This document shows positions 55,982 through 64,000 of a stretch of DNA of 64,000 bases, piece by piece. This stretch comes from Oceaniglobus roseus (GTDB lineage: Bacteria; Pseudomonadota; Alphaproteobacteria; Rhodobacterales; Rhodobacteraceae): positions 1 to 64,000 of the forward strand of contig NZ_PNOS01000007.1 of NCBI RefSeq assembly GCF_002869745.1, given 5' to 3'. The first letter of the stretch is position 1, and each line of letters begins with the position of its first letter. Position numbers and translations under genes: made by a program. The notes beneath the pieces were generated by a model, which saw only the letters and a list, made by a program, of their open reading frames with translations, was not told the origin of the DNA and made no database searches.

Positions 55982-57393
55982 GCTGCGCCGCGCACCATCT
56001 CGGCCACCCGGCGCAGATCCTCGCGGAACCGCTCGGTCTCGGCCTCGCGCAGGGCGGCGTCGGGCAGGCGCAGCAGGTACGACGGGTGGACGGAGAGGTA
56101 GACCGGCGTGCCGTCCTCCGTCTGCTCGACGCTGCCCCGACGCCTGGTGATGCCCTTGCCCGTCCCCGTCAGGCTCGCCGCCGCGGTCGCGCCCAGTGCA
56201 AGGATCAGCTTCGGCTTCACCAGCTGGCGCTCGGCCTCCAGCCACCACTTGCAGGCCTCGACCTCGCCCGCGTCGGGCTTCTGGTGGATGCGCCGCTTGC
56301 CGCGGGGGGTGAACTTGAAGTGCTTCACGGCGTTCGTGACGAACGCCGCCGGGCGCTCCAGCCCGGCTTCCTCCGCGATCCGGTCGAAGAGCTGCCCGGC
56401 GGGCCCGACAAGCGGGCGGCCCGCCAGATCCTCGTTGTCGCCGGGCTGTTCGGCCACGATCATCAGCGCGGCGTCCAGCGGCCCTTCGCCCGGCACCGCC
56501 TGCGTCGCATCCTTGTAGAGCGGACAGCGGGTGCAGGCGGCAAGCTGGCGGTGAAGCTCGGGGCGGGTGTCGGGGGCTTTGGGCATGGCGAGGATCCGGT
56601 CGGAGAAGACGGGCGGCAGGGTGGGCGCCGCCGCCTCCATGGCGCGGGCGCGGGACTGGGCAGAGGCGATCAGGCCCGGGATCAGTTCGGCCTCGGGCAG
56701 GTTCTTCCAGTATTTCTTCGGCATCTCCGAGGTCATGGCCGAGACCTTGAGCCGCGCGGGATTGAAGATGTTGGAGAAATAGGTCCGCCAGAGCTCTTCG
56801 GTCGCGTCCTCGGGCAGCGGCGGCTTGGACGCGCCTTCGGCGAAGCGAATCTCGCCGTTCTCGAAATGCGCGGTCAGGTGCGGCGTCTGGATCACCCAGT
56901 CCATGTCGCCGAACCGCTTGGCGAAGAAGGGCGCCGTGGGCTCCAGCGTGTAATGCGAAGGCTCGAACCAGGCGGCGAAGCGGCGCCTCGGGCCGGTGGC
57001 CTCCAGTTCTCGGAAGCGGACGAAGGCCGTCATCTTGTGCTTGTCCCGGCGCACCGCCTTTTCCATCTGGCGGAGCCTGGCAAGGGCCGGGTCGGCGCGG
57101 TCCTCCATCAGCTTCGGCCGGTCGCGCAGGCGCCAGAGCAGGGCGTAGAGGCGGGCGAATCGCTCGGGATCGGCATGCCAGACCACGGCGCGCATCAGCT
57201 CGACGAAGCTTTTCGGCACGGTCAGCGCGGCACCGGACGTCGGCGCTGGCGCGGGGTCGGCGAAGAGATCGGGCGCGGCGCTGCAGAAATGCCAGCTCAG
57301 CGCCTCGGGCGGCACCCCCGCGGCCGCCTGCGCGCGGGCGGCGTCGCGGAAGGCGGCCTCGGTGCCGATGGTGGGGAGCGTGACGGTGGGCAT
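55978..57393 (-). CDS. DUF4130-UdgX fusion: uracil-DNA glycosylase-like repair protein
   Basis: This 471-residue protein joins a DUF4130 (TIGR03915-type) domain (about 1-255) to a UdgX-type uracil-DNA glycosylase domain (about 280-471). UdgX landmarks are AEQPGDNED (314-322), PAGQLFDRIAEEAG and the KRRIHQ loop (367-371) whose His370 matches the residue that forms a covalent bond with uracil-containing DNA in M. smegmatis UdgX. Cys287, Cys290 (CTRC) and Cys381 may hold an iron-sulfur cluster; a fourth ligand is not evident. It starts at the stop of the radical SAM gene, so both are translated together. Confidence 0.9.
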   Translation of the reverse strand: MPTVTLPTIGTEAAFRDAARAQAAAGVPPEALSWHFCSAAPDLFADPAPAPTSGAALTVPKSFVELMRAVVWHADPERFARLYALLWRLRDRPKLMEDRADPALARLRQMEKAVRRDKHKMTAFVRFRELEATGPRRRFAAWFEPSHYTLEPTAPFFAKRFGDMDWVIQTPHLTAHFENGEIRFAEGASKPPLPEDATEELWRTYFSNIFNPARLKVSAMTSEMPKKYWKNLPEAELIPGLIASAQSRARAMEAAAPTLPPVFSDRILAMPKAPDTRPELHRQLAACTRCPLYKDATQAVPGEGPLDAALMIVAEQPGDNEDLAGRPLVGPAGQLFDRIAEEAGLERPAAFVTNAVKHFKFTPRGKRRIHQKPDAGEVEACKWWLEAERQLVKPKLILALGATAAASLTGTGKGITRRRGSVEQTEDGTPVYLSVHPSYLLRLPDAALREAETERFREDLRRVAEMVRGAA

Positions 57394-58628
57394 CAGAACA
57401 GCGACAGCTGCTCGGGCGGCGGCGCGAAGGCCGCGCGCAACCGGGCGCTGTCGGTCAGCGCGCCGGGCGACCAGTCGGTCAGCGTGATGAAGGGCCGCGC
57501 CTTCTTAAGGATCGCACCCATCCTTGTCAGGTCGTCATAGCGCAGGGAGCGATGGCGCCGCGTCGTCAGGATGCGCCCCACGGTCTTTGTGCCGAACCCC
57601 GGCACCCGCAGCAGCATCTCGCGGCTCGCCCGGTTCACGTCCAGCGGGAAGTGATGCCGGTTCGCCAGCGCCCAGGCAAGCTTCGGGTCGATGTCGAGGT
57701 CGAGGTTGCCGTCCTTCGCGCTGCCGGTGATCTCGTTCACGTCGAAGCCGTAGAAGCGCAGCAGCCAGTCTGCCTGGTAGAGGCGATGTTCCCGTGCCAG
57801 CGGCGGACGGATCAACGGCAGCTTGGCCGAGGCGTCGGGGATCGGCGAAAAGGCGGAATAGTACACGCGCTTCAGCTTGTAGCTTGAGTAAAGCCGCGTC
57901 GACTGGCCCAGGATTGTCGCATCCGTGCTGTTGTCGGCGCCGACGATCATCTGCGTCGACTGCCCCGCAGGGGCGAAGCGGGGGGGGCGCTTGCCGGTGT
58001 GGGACCTCTCCTTGCTCGCCTCCTTCCGCAGACGCACGTCGGCCATGGCGCGGCGTATTCCCTCGGGGTCCTTCTCGGGCGCATAGGACTTCACCGCCGC
58101 GTCCGTTGGCAGCTCCACGTTGATCGAGATCCGGTCGGCGTGCAGCCCCGCCTCGGCGATCAGCTCGGGCGCCGCGTCGGGGATCGTCTTGAGGTGGATA
58201 TAGCCGCGGAAATTGTGCTCCACCCTCAGCGTCCGGGCGATCCTCACCATGTCGCCCATGGTCTGGTCGGGCGAGCGGATGATGCCCGAGGACAGGAACA
58301 GCCCCTCGATGTAGTTGCGCCGGTAGAACTCCAGCGTCAGCTGCACCACCTCCTCGGGGGTGAAGCGCGCCCGTTCAACGTTCGAGGAGACACGGTTCAC
58401 GCAGTAGGCGCAGTCGAAGATGCAGAAGTTCGTCATCAGGATCTTCAGGAGCGAGATGCAGCGCCCGTCCGGCGCATAGGCATGGCAGATGCCGCTGCCC
58501 GTCGTGCTGCCCAGCCCCGAGCCGTCGCGCGACGAACGGCGGTCCGTCCCGCTGGAGGCGCAGGAGGCGTCGTACTTGGCGGCGTCCGAGAGGATCGCCA
58601 GTTTCTGCTGAAGCGTGCGTGGGGCCAT
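57393..58628 (-). CDS. Radical SAM protein with HhH region, putative DNA modification/repair
   Basis: This 411-residue protein belongs to the group called putative DNA modification/repair radical SAM proteins (TIGR03916 style). The radical SAM cluster is Cys69, Cys73 and Cys76 ([10 protein letters not shown]), SSGIIRS and VELPTDAAV are family strands, and a helix-hairpin-helix-like region ([24 protein letters not shown], about 330-352) may bind DNA. The stop overlaps the DUF4130-UdgX start by one base (TGATG). Its reaction is unknown; a role in repair of damaged bases is inferred from this pairing. Confidence 0.9.
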   Translation of the reverse strand: MAPRTLQQKLAILSDAAKYDASCASSGTDRRSSRDGSGLGSTTGSGICHAYAPDGRCISLLKILMTNFCIFDCAYCVNRVSSNVERARFTPEEVVQLTLEFYRRNYIEGLFLSSGIIRSPDQTMGDMVRIARTLRVEHNFRGYIHLKTIPDAAPELIAEAGLHADRISINVELPTDAAVKSYAPEKDPEGIRRAMADVRLRKEASKERSHTGKRPPRFAPAGQSTQMIVGADNSTDATILGQSTRLYSSYKLKRVYYSAFSPIPDASAKLPLIRPPLAREHRLYQADWLLRFYGFDVNEITGSAKDGNLDLDIDPKLAWALANRHHFPLDVNRASREMLLRVPGFGTKTVGRILTTRRHRSLRYDDLTRMGAILKKARPFITLTDWSPGALTDSARLRAAFAPPPEQLSLF

Positions 58629-58740
58629 GCGTTCACTATATGTTCACGAACGGGAACGGCAAGGGGGCGGGCTGCGGCGTTTTGGCGTGGCACCCCGCGC
58701 CGCCCTCGCATAGGTTCGGCGCGAAGCCACGGAGCGCCCC

Positions 58741-59532
58741 ATGAAGACCGTCATCCTGATCCCCGCGCGCTATGCCTCGACCCGCTATCCCGGCAAGCCC
58801 CTGGCGATGCTGACCCTGCCCGACGGCACGCGGAAGAGCCTGATCCAGCTGACCTGGGAGGCGGCGATGCGCGCGTCGGGCGCCGATGCCGTCCATGTCG
58901 TGACCGACGACGACCGCATCCGGGAGGCGGCGGAAGCCTTCGGCGCCTCGGTGCTGATGACCTCGTCCGACTGCCGCAACGGCACCGAGCGCTGCGCCGA
59001 CGCGCTGGCCCGCCACGACATCGAGGCCGACCTGATCGTGAACGTTCAGGGCGACGCACCTCTGACGCCGCCCTGGTTCGTCGAGGACCTGATCGCCGCC
59101 ATGGCCGCCGACCCGGCGGCCGACGTGGCGACGCCGGTGCTGCACTGCGACGCCCGCTCCTACGCCAACTTCATCGAGGACCGGCAGGCGGGGCGCGTCG
59201 GCGGCACCACCGCCGTCTTCGCCGCCAACCAGCACGCGATGTACTTCAGCAAGGAAGTGCTGCCCTACATCGACCCGCAGGAACGCGGACGCGGCGACCT
59301 GCCGGTCTATCACCACGTCGGCATCTACGCCTACCGCCCCTCCGCCCTTGCCGCCTACATGTCCTGGCCTGTGGGCCGGATGGAGGCGCTGGAGGGGCTC
59401 GAGCAGCTGCGCTTCCTCGAGAACGGGCACGCCGTGCGCTGCGTCATCGTCGAGGGCCGCGGCCGGGTGTTCTGGGAGCTGAACAATCCTGCCGACGTGG
59501 CCCGGATCGAAGCCGTGCTGGGAGAGATGTGA
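58741..59532 (+). CDS. kdsB: 3-deoxy-manno-octulosonate cytidylyltransferase
   Basis: This 263-residue nucleotidyltransferase activates KDO with CTP for lipopolysaccharide. [15 protein letters not shown] (6-20) binds CTP, TDDDRI and NVQGDAPL (about 101-108) carry the metal site, and RNGTERCAD and [10 protein letters not shown] are family landmarks. Its stop overlaps the kdsA start by one base (TGATG), so kdsB-kdsA form an operon. Confidence 0.96.
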   Translation: MKTVILIPARYASTRYPGKPLAMLTLPDGTRKSLIQLTWEAAMRASGADAVHVVTDDDRIREAAEAFGASVLMTSSDCRNGTERCADALARHDIEADLIVNVQGDAPLTPPWFVEDLIAAMAADPAADVATPVLHCDARSYANFIEDRQAGRVGGTTAVFAANQHAMYFSKEVLPYIDPQERGRGDLPVYHHVGIYAYRPSALAAYMSWPVGRMEALEGLEQLRFLENGHAVRCVIVEGRGRVFWELNNPADVARIEAVLGEM

Positions 59533-60371
59533 TGGTCGTCACCGTCGGAGACATCGAGATCGGGGGCCTCAACCCCTTCGTGCTGATCGCGGGGCCCTGC
59601 CAGCTGGAAACGCTGGACCACGCGCGGATGATGGCCGACGGCATCGCCGGGGCCTGCGCCGCCACGGGAACGCGCTTCGTGTTCAAGGCCAGTTTCGACA
59701 AGGCGAACCGGACGTCCCTCGGCTCGGCCCGCGGCGTCGGGATCGAGGCGGGGCTGGAGATCCTCGCGAGGATCCGTGACGAGTTCGGCTGTCCGGTCAT
59801 CACCGACGTCCACGACATCCCCCAGGCCGAGGCGGCGGGGCAGGTGGTGGACATCCTCCAGATCCCCGCCTTCCTGTCGCGCCAGACCGACCTCCTGCTC
59901 GCCGCCGGAGAGACGGGGCGGGCGATCAACGTCAAGAAGGGCCAGTTCCTCGCGCCATGGGACATGGCGAAGGTGGCCGAGAAGATCGCCTCGACCGGGA
60001 ACGAGCGGATCCTGCTCTGCGAGCGGGGCGTCTCCTTCGGCTACAACTCCCTGGTCAGCGATTTCCGCGCGCTGCCGGTGATGGCGGCCACGGGATACCC
60101 GGTGGTCTTCGACGCCACCCACTCGGTCCAGCAGCCGGGCGGGCAGGGGGCGACCAGCGGCGGCCAGCGCGAGTTTGCGCCGGTGCTGGCCCGCGCCGCC
60201 TGTGCGGTGGGGGTGGCGGGGCTGTTCATCGAGACGCACCAGGACCCCGACACCGCGCCTTCGGACGGGCCGAACATGATCCCGCTCGACCGGATGGCGG
60301 CGCTGATCGCCGAGCTTCGTGCCTTCGACGACGTCAGGAAGGCGCAGATGGCGGCCGAGCTGCACGGCTAG
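59532..60371 (+). CDS. kdsA: 3-deoxy-8-phosphooctulonate synthase
   Basis: This 279-residue TIM barrel condenses PEP with arabinose-5-phosphate to KDO-8-phosphate. [53 protein letters not shown], and [10 protein letters not shown] are all family motifs. No Cys is seen at the metal-ligand position in IAGPCQLE, where Cys at residue 23 is instead present, consistent with the metal-dependent class. It follows kdsB in an operon. Confidence 0.95.
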   Translation: MVVTVGDIEIGGLNPFVLIAGPCQLETLDHARMMADGIAGACAATGTRFVFKASFDKANRTSLGSARGVGIEAGLEILARIRDEFGCPVITDVHDIPQAEAAGQVVDILQIPAFLSRQTDLLLAAGETGRAINVKKGQFLAPWDMAKVAEKIASTGNERILLCERGVSFGYNSLVSDFRALPVMAATGYPVVFDATHSVQQPGGQGATSGGQREFAPVLARAACAVGVAGLFIETHQDPDTAPSDGPNMIPLDRMAALIAELRAFDDVRKAQMAAELHG

Positions 60372-60407
60372 GCGCCAGGCGACCCGGCCTGGGCGAACGT
60401 ACCGGTC

Positions 60408-61796
60408 TCAGCCGTAGTCCCGGCGCACCGCCGCCAGCACCGAGGACACCATCTCCGCCGCCCGCGCCTCGCTTTCCGCCTCGGCGTAGCAGCGCAGTTC
60501 CGGCGCGTTGCCGGAGGGGCGCAGGTGCACCACCTCGCCGCTTTCGAAGGCCACGCGCAGCCCGTCGGTCAGGTCCACCCCGGCCTCCGCGCCATATTCC
60601 CCGAGCAGCGCTGCCCGCGCCCGGGGGTCCGCCGTCAGCCGCTCGATCATCGCGCGCGACGTCTCCGTCGGCAGCCCCTGAAGCCGGTCCGCCGCGGTCC
60701 GCCGCTGAGGCAGCCCGCCGAGCAGCGCCCCGACCCCGCCCGCCTCGCGCGTCTGCGCCAGCGTGGCGAGCAGCGGCAGCACCGCGTCCCGCGTCATCAG
60801 GGGCGCGAGCTGCCCCGCAGGTCCCGCCGCGTCGAACCCCAGCAGGAAGCCCCCGTTCGCCTCGTACCCCACGACCCGCGCCGCAGGATCGGCCGCCAGC
60901 GCCGCCTCCATTCCCGCGATCACGTAGGGCGAGCCGATGCGGGTGCGCATGACCTCGCCCAGTCCCATCGCCTCGACCATCGTGTTCGAGGACACCGGCG
61001 TCACCACGCAATCCGCGCTGAGGCTGCGTGCCGTCAGCGCGCCGAGGATATCGCCCGGCACCACATGGCCCGTCGCGTCCGTCAGGAGCGGCCGGTCGGA
61101 GTCGCCGTCGAGCGACACGAGGGCGTCCAGGCCGCCCTCCCGGGCCCATCCGGCCAGCATCTCCCGCGTCCCGGCGTCCACCGCCTCGGTATCCACCGGA
61201 ATGAAGGTCTCGCTCCGTCCAAGCCGCCGCACCGTGGCACCGAGCGCCGACAGGATGTCGTGCAGCACGTCCCGCCCGACCGCCGAATGCTCGTAAAGCC
61301 CAACCGTCAGGCCCGACAGCGCCGCCGACCCGAAGGAGTCCGCGAACCGGGCGACGTAGCGCGCGTTCACCCCCTCATGCGCGGGCACCCCGGAAAGTGT
61401 CACCGCCCCCTCCCAAGGGGCGAGCGCCGCCAGGATCGCCGCCTCGTCGGCTTTCGTGATCTCGCCGGTGCGGGTATAGAACTTCAGCCCGTTGCGGTCG
61501 GCCGGGATGTGGCTGCCCGTCACCATCACCGCCGGAGCCCCGAGCCGCGCCGCCTCAAGCGCCAGCGCGGGTGTCGGAACCGCGCCGCAATCCCGCACCT
61601 CGACCCCGAGCGCCGCCGCCCCGACCGCCACCGCCGCGAGGTGCCGCGGCGAGGAGGGGCGCAGGTCGCGCCCGACCAGCAGCACCCCGTCATGGGGCGT
61701 CACGGTCAGGAAGGCACGCACATGGGCGGCGCAAACCTCGTCCGTCAGCTCGGTGACGAGACCCCTGAGCCCGCTGGTTCCGAATTTCGCCGCCAT
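60408..61796 (-). CDS. Phosphohexomutase (phosphomannomutase/phosphoglucomutase family)
   Basis: This 462-residue alpha-D-phosphohexomutase starts at an ATG with GGGGAGG upstream. FGTSGLRG (5-12), the phosphoserine loop VTGSHIPADRNG (Ser95), the metal-binding DGDSDRPL (near 230) and YEANGGFLLG are in order, and RPSGNAPELR is the C-terminal substrate loop. SHIP in place of the more common SHNP is a small deviation. Substrate is likely mannose or glucose phosphate for polysaccharide. Convergent with kdsA; the 36-base gap holds no terminator. Confidence 0.9.
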   Translation of the reverse strand: MAAKFGTSGLRGLVTELTDEVCAAHVRAFLTVTPHDGVLLVGRDLRPSSPRHLAAVAVGAAALGVEVRDCGAVPTPALALEAARLGAPAVMVTGSHIPADRNGLKFYTRTGEITKADEAAILAALAPWEGAVTLSGVPAHEGVNARYVARFADSFGSAALSGLTVGLYEHSAVGRDVLHDILSALGATVRRLGRSETFIPVDTEAVDAGTREMLAGWAREGGLDALVSLDGDSDRPLLTDATGHVVPGDILGALTARSLSADCVVTPVSSNTMVEAMGLGEVMRTRIGSPYVIAGMEAALAADPAARVVGYEANGGFLLGFDAAGPAGQLAPLMTRDAVLPLLATLAQTREAGGVGALLGGLPQRRTAADRLQGLPTETSRAMIERLTADPRARAALLGEYGAEAGVDLTDGLRVAFESGEVVHLRPSGNAPELRCYAEAESEARAAEMVSSVLAAVRRDYG

Positions 61797-61868
61797 CCGC
61801 GCCTCCCCGCCGTGCTGCCCCATTCCGGCCTACACGACGCGGGCCGGTCGCGCACCACCCCTGTTTCC

Positions 61869-61897
61869 TCTTTGCACCAAATACTCCCGCCGGAGGC
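61869..61897 (+). repeat. Dispersed intergenic repeat, copy 4
   Basis: TCTTTGCACCAAATACTCCC followed by GCCGGAGGC lies in the 145-base gap between the iron alcohol dehydrogenase and phosphohexomutase genes. It shares its right half (CTCCCGCCGGAGGC) with copy 1 at 13560-13589 and its left half with all copies. Confidence 0.65.
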
Positions 61898-61941
61898 TCC
61901 CGCACCCTCCGCCCGCGCAGGGCCGGACGCGGGGCGCAGGC

Positions 61942-63087
61942 TCAGAAGCAGCTTTCCAGTAGCGCGCGCATGTTGACGGGCCCGAGCGTCACCGGGTTGC
62001 CGCCGCAGGACGGGTCCGCCAGCGCCGCCGTCACCAGCCGGTCGAGGTCGGGATCCGTCACGCCGAGCGCCGTGAGGTTCTTCGGTATCCCGAGCGCGCG
62101 GTTCAGCCCCTCGACGAAGTCGCAGAGCCCGTCGAATCCGCCCGCGAGCCCGAGATAGGCGGCCGCCGCCGCCAGCCGGTCCTCCACCGCCGCCCGGTTG
62201 AACCGGAGCACCGGCAGCATCACCACGGCATTGGTCGTGCCGTGGTGGGTGTGGTGCACCGCGCCGATCGGGTGGGACAGGGCGTGGATCGCGCCGAGTC
62301 CCTTCTGGAACGCCACCGCCCCCATGGCCGCCGCCGCCATCATGTGGACGCGGGCTTCCAGATCTCCGGGCGTCTCGAAGGCGCGCAGCAGGTTCTCCTT
62401 CACCAGCCGCATCCCCTCCAGCGCGATCCCCTGCGACATCGGGTGGTAATGGGGCGAGCAGTAGGCCTCGAGGCAATGGGCGAAGGCGTCCATCCCGGTT
62501 CCGGCGGTGATCGCGCGGGGCATGCCCACGGTCAGCTCGGGGTCACAGATCACCTGACCGGGCAGCATTCCGGGGTGGAAGATGATTTTCTTCGTGGCCG
62601 TGGCGCTGTCGGTGATGACCGCGGCGCGCCCGACCTCGCTGCCGGTGCCCGCGGTCGTCGGCACCGCGACGACGGGGCGGATGGCGGAGGCATCGGCGCG
62701 GGTCCACCAGTCTCCGATATCCTCGAAATCCCAGAGCGGCCGGGTCTGCCCGGCCATGAAGGCCACCGCCTTGCCGAGGTCCAGCGCCGAGCCGCCGCCG
62801 AAGGCCACCACCCCGTCGTGGCCGCCGTCGCGGAACGCCCGGAGGCCCGCCTCGACGTTTGCATCGGTCGGATTGGCCTCGGCCTCTCCGAAGAGCCCGG
62901 CCGCCAGCCCCGCCTCGGAGAGCAGCGACAGGGCACGGTGCGCGACCGGGAGCGCGGCGAGGTCGGGGTCGGTGACGAACAGCGGCCGCGCGAGGCCGAG
63001 CGCGCGGCAGGCCTCAGGCAGTTCGGCGATGCGCCCCGCGCCGAAGCGGATGGCGGTGGGATAGGACCAGGTGGCAGCAGCGATCAT
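61942..63087 (-). CDS. Iron-containing alcohol dehydrogenase
   Basis: This 381-residue group III dehydrogenase has NAD-binding FGGGSALDLGKAVAF and TTAGTGSEVGRAAVI. Its metal-binding residues lie in TGMDAFAHCLEAYCS and HALSHPIGAVHHTHHGTTNAVV. The group reduces aldehydes or oxidises alcohols and hydroxy acids with NAD(P). I used the ATG at 63087. The adjacent glutamine-synthetase-type gene lies upstream in the same direction (122 bases), a combination often seen in amine or polyamine use. Substrate uncertain. Confidence 0.92.
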   Translation of the reverse strand: MIAAATWSYPTAIRFGAGRIAELPEACRALGLARPLFVTDPDLAALPVAHRALSLLSEAGLAAGLFGEAEANPTDANVEAGLRAFRDGGHDGVVAFGGGSALDLGKAVAFMAGQTRPLWDFEDIGDWWTRADASAIRPVVAVPTTAGTGSEVGRAAVITDSATATKKIIFHPGMLPGQVICDPELTVGMPRAITAGTGMDAFAHCLEAYCSPHYHPMSQGIALEGMRLVKENLLRAFETPGDLEARVHMMAAAAMGAVAFQKGLGAIHALSHPIGAVHHTHHGTTNAVVMLPVLRFNRAAVEDRLAAAAAYLGLAGGFDGLCDFVEGLNRALGIPKNLTALGVTDPDLDRLVTAALADPSCGGNPVTLGPVNMRALLESCF

Positions 63088-63208
63088 CTGTGGAAAACCT
63101 TCGTGGATGTCGTCTCTTCGGGCCGCGGTGGCACCGCCGCCCCACGCATCATGGCGTCGCGGGCGGGGCCGGCGCAATGGCGCGAGCACGGACGCGGGGG
63201 CATCGCGC

Positions 63209-64000
63209 TCAGGCCCGTTCGAACCCGCGGGCGATCTCGTGATCCGTCACCGCGCGGTCGAAGGCCTCCTGCTCGATCTCGGCGCAGCGCACGTAATGCT
63301 CCACCACCTGCTCTCCGAAGGCCGCGCGCAGCATGTCCGACCCCGCCAGCAGAGCGGTCGCGTCGCGCAGGTTCGCGGGGATCCGCGGCGCGTCGCCCCG
63401 GTAGAGGTCGCCCGTGACCGGCGGCTCCAGCGGGAGCCCGCCCTCGATCCCGGCGATTCCCGAGGCGATCTGCGCGGCGAGCGCGAGGTAGGGATTCAGG
63501 TCCGATCCGCCGATCCGGCACTCGACCCGCACCGCCCGGCTGTCGGCGCCGCAGAGGCGAAAGCCCGCGGTGCGGTTGTCGACGCTCCAGCCCGTGGTCG
63601 TCGGCGCGAAGGTGCCTGCCGCGAAGCGCTTGTAGCTGTTGACGTAGGGCGCGAGGAATACCGTCGTCTCGGCGGCATGGGCGATCAGCCCGGCGGTCCA
63701 GGCGCGCATCGTCCCGGACATGCCGAACTCGGCCCCCGGCGCGAAGAAGGCGCTTTCGCCGCCTTTCCAAAGGCTCTGGTGGATGTGGGAGGACGATCCC
63801 GCCCTGTCCGCGTGCCACTTGGCGAGGAAGCTCGCCGCGTGGCCCTTCGCCCAGGCGATGTCCTTCACCGCCTGCTTGGCCAGCGTGTGGTGATCGGCGC
63901 AGAGCAGGGCGCCCGCGTGGCCGATGTTCAGCTCGTGCTGCCCGGTCTCGGCCTCGCCCTTGGTGTTCTCGACCGGGATGCCCGCGGCGTGGAGGTGGTT
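63209..64000 (-). CDS. Glutamine synthetase family protein, N-terminus outside the window
   Basis: The 264 visible C-terminal residues begin with NHLHAAGIPVENTKGEAETG. The glutamine synthetase catalytic landmarks are present: QHELNIGHA with metal-binding residues, HIHQSLW, an NSYKRFAAGTFAPTTTGW loop and RVECRIGGSDLNPYLALAA. The details (GAEFGMSGTMRAWTAGLI) recall glutamine synthetase-like ligases such as gamma-glutamylputrescine synthetase or the GlnT type, more than canonical GlnA. The iron alcohol dehydrogenase follows it downstream, consistent with amine catabolism. The start lies beyond base 64000. Confidence 0.92.
   Translation of the reverse strand, partial: NHLHAAGIPVENTKGEAETGQHELNIGHAGALLCADHHTLAKQAVKDIAWAKGHAASFLAKWHADRAGSSSHIHQSLWKGGESAFFAPGAEFGMSGTMRAWTAGLIAHAAETTVFLAPYVNSYKRFAAGTFAPTTTGWSVDNRTAGFRLCGADSRAVRVECRIGGSDLNPYLALAAQIASGIAGIEGGLPLEPPVTGDLYRGDAPRIPANLRDATALLAGSDMLRAAFGEQVVEHYVRCAEIEQEAFDRAVTDHEIARGFERA

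Overview
The window is a stretch of chromosome from a high-GC alphaproteobacterium, almost certainly a member of the Rhodobacterales (Rhodobacter/Roseobacter relatives). The main reasons are a metK leader carrying the SAM/SAH riboswitch, a class known only from that order; the fabI-fabB-fabA genes divergent from an Irr-type iron regulator; and the miaB-phoH-ybeY-corC-lnt-metK-trmB and aroA-cmk-rpsA-ihfB gene orders. I cannot name the genus from sequence alone. Nearly all of the window is ordinary, tightly packed chromosomal coding sequence. There is one tRNA gene (tRNA-Cys), no rRNA, no CRISPR array, no intact prophage and no recognisable insertion sequence.

Layout. 1-1616: a leftward set of four membrane or stress-type proteins (DUF3618, holin-superfamily-3, an amphipathic 187-residue protein and a 22-residue membrane peptide), cut by the window edge. 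2055-3407: a sparse stretch with one small exported protein, a MarR regulator and tRNA-Cys. 3487-9016: a two-domain universal stress protein and a TctCBA tripartite carboxylate transporter, divergent from a ScfR/RamB-like regulator of short-chain acyl metabolism. 9025-17415: a long leftward catabolic block (zinc alcohol dehydrogenase, MFS exporter, PcaB, alpha/beta hydrolases including PcaD, a small four-helix exporter, a threonine dehydratase-like enzyme, a second hydrolase and a haloacid dehalogenase). 17653-22714: FKBP isomerase, then fabI, fabB and fabA with divergent irr. 23878-33640: the miaB to trmB housekeeping block, interrupted by a small secreted-protein gene and an inverted TetR gene. 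33915-43452: aroA, cmk, an aldo/keto reductase, a possible caspase-fold protein, rpsA, ihfB, lapA, trpF, an acetyltransferase and trpB. 43569-54587: a tandem-repeat periplasmic protein, DUF2237, pth, rplY, amylosucrase, an FMN-dependent alpha-hydroxy-acid dehydrogenase, trpA, a Pmp3 peptide, a nuclease-fold protein and ychF. 54654-58628: a frameshifted cyclic-nucleotide-binding-like gene, an AbrB-Doc toxin-antitoxin pair, and a DNA-repair pair (DUF4130-UdgX fusion plus a radical SAM/HhH protein). 58741-64000: kdsB-kdsA, a phosphohexomutase, an iron alcohol dehydrogenase and a glutamine-synthetase-family gene cut by the window edge.

How the parts fit together. The fab genes supply unsaturated fatty acids under possible iron-linked control. 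The trp genes are split into trpF/trpB and trpA about 7 kb apart. kdsA and kdsB supply CMP-KDO for lipopolysaccharide. The riboswitch adjusts metK to the SAM level. The less ordinary content is in the intergenic DNA, where several families of palindromic or dispersed repeats occur (one apparently translated as a C-terminal tail on AroA), and in the UdgX/radical-SAM repair pair and the caspase-like protein placed between cmk and rpsA.
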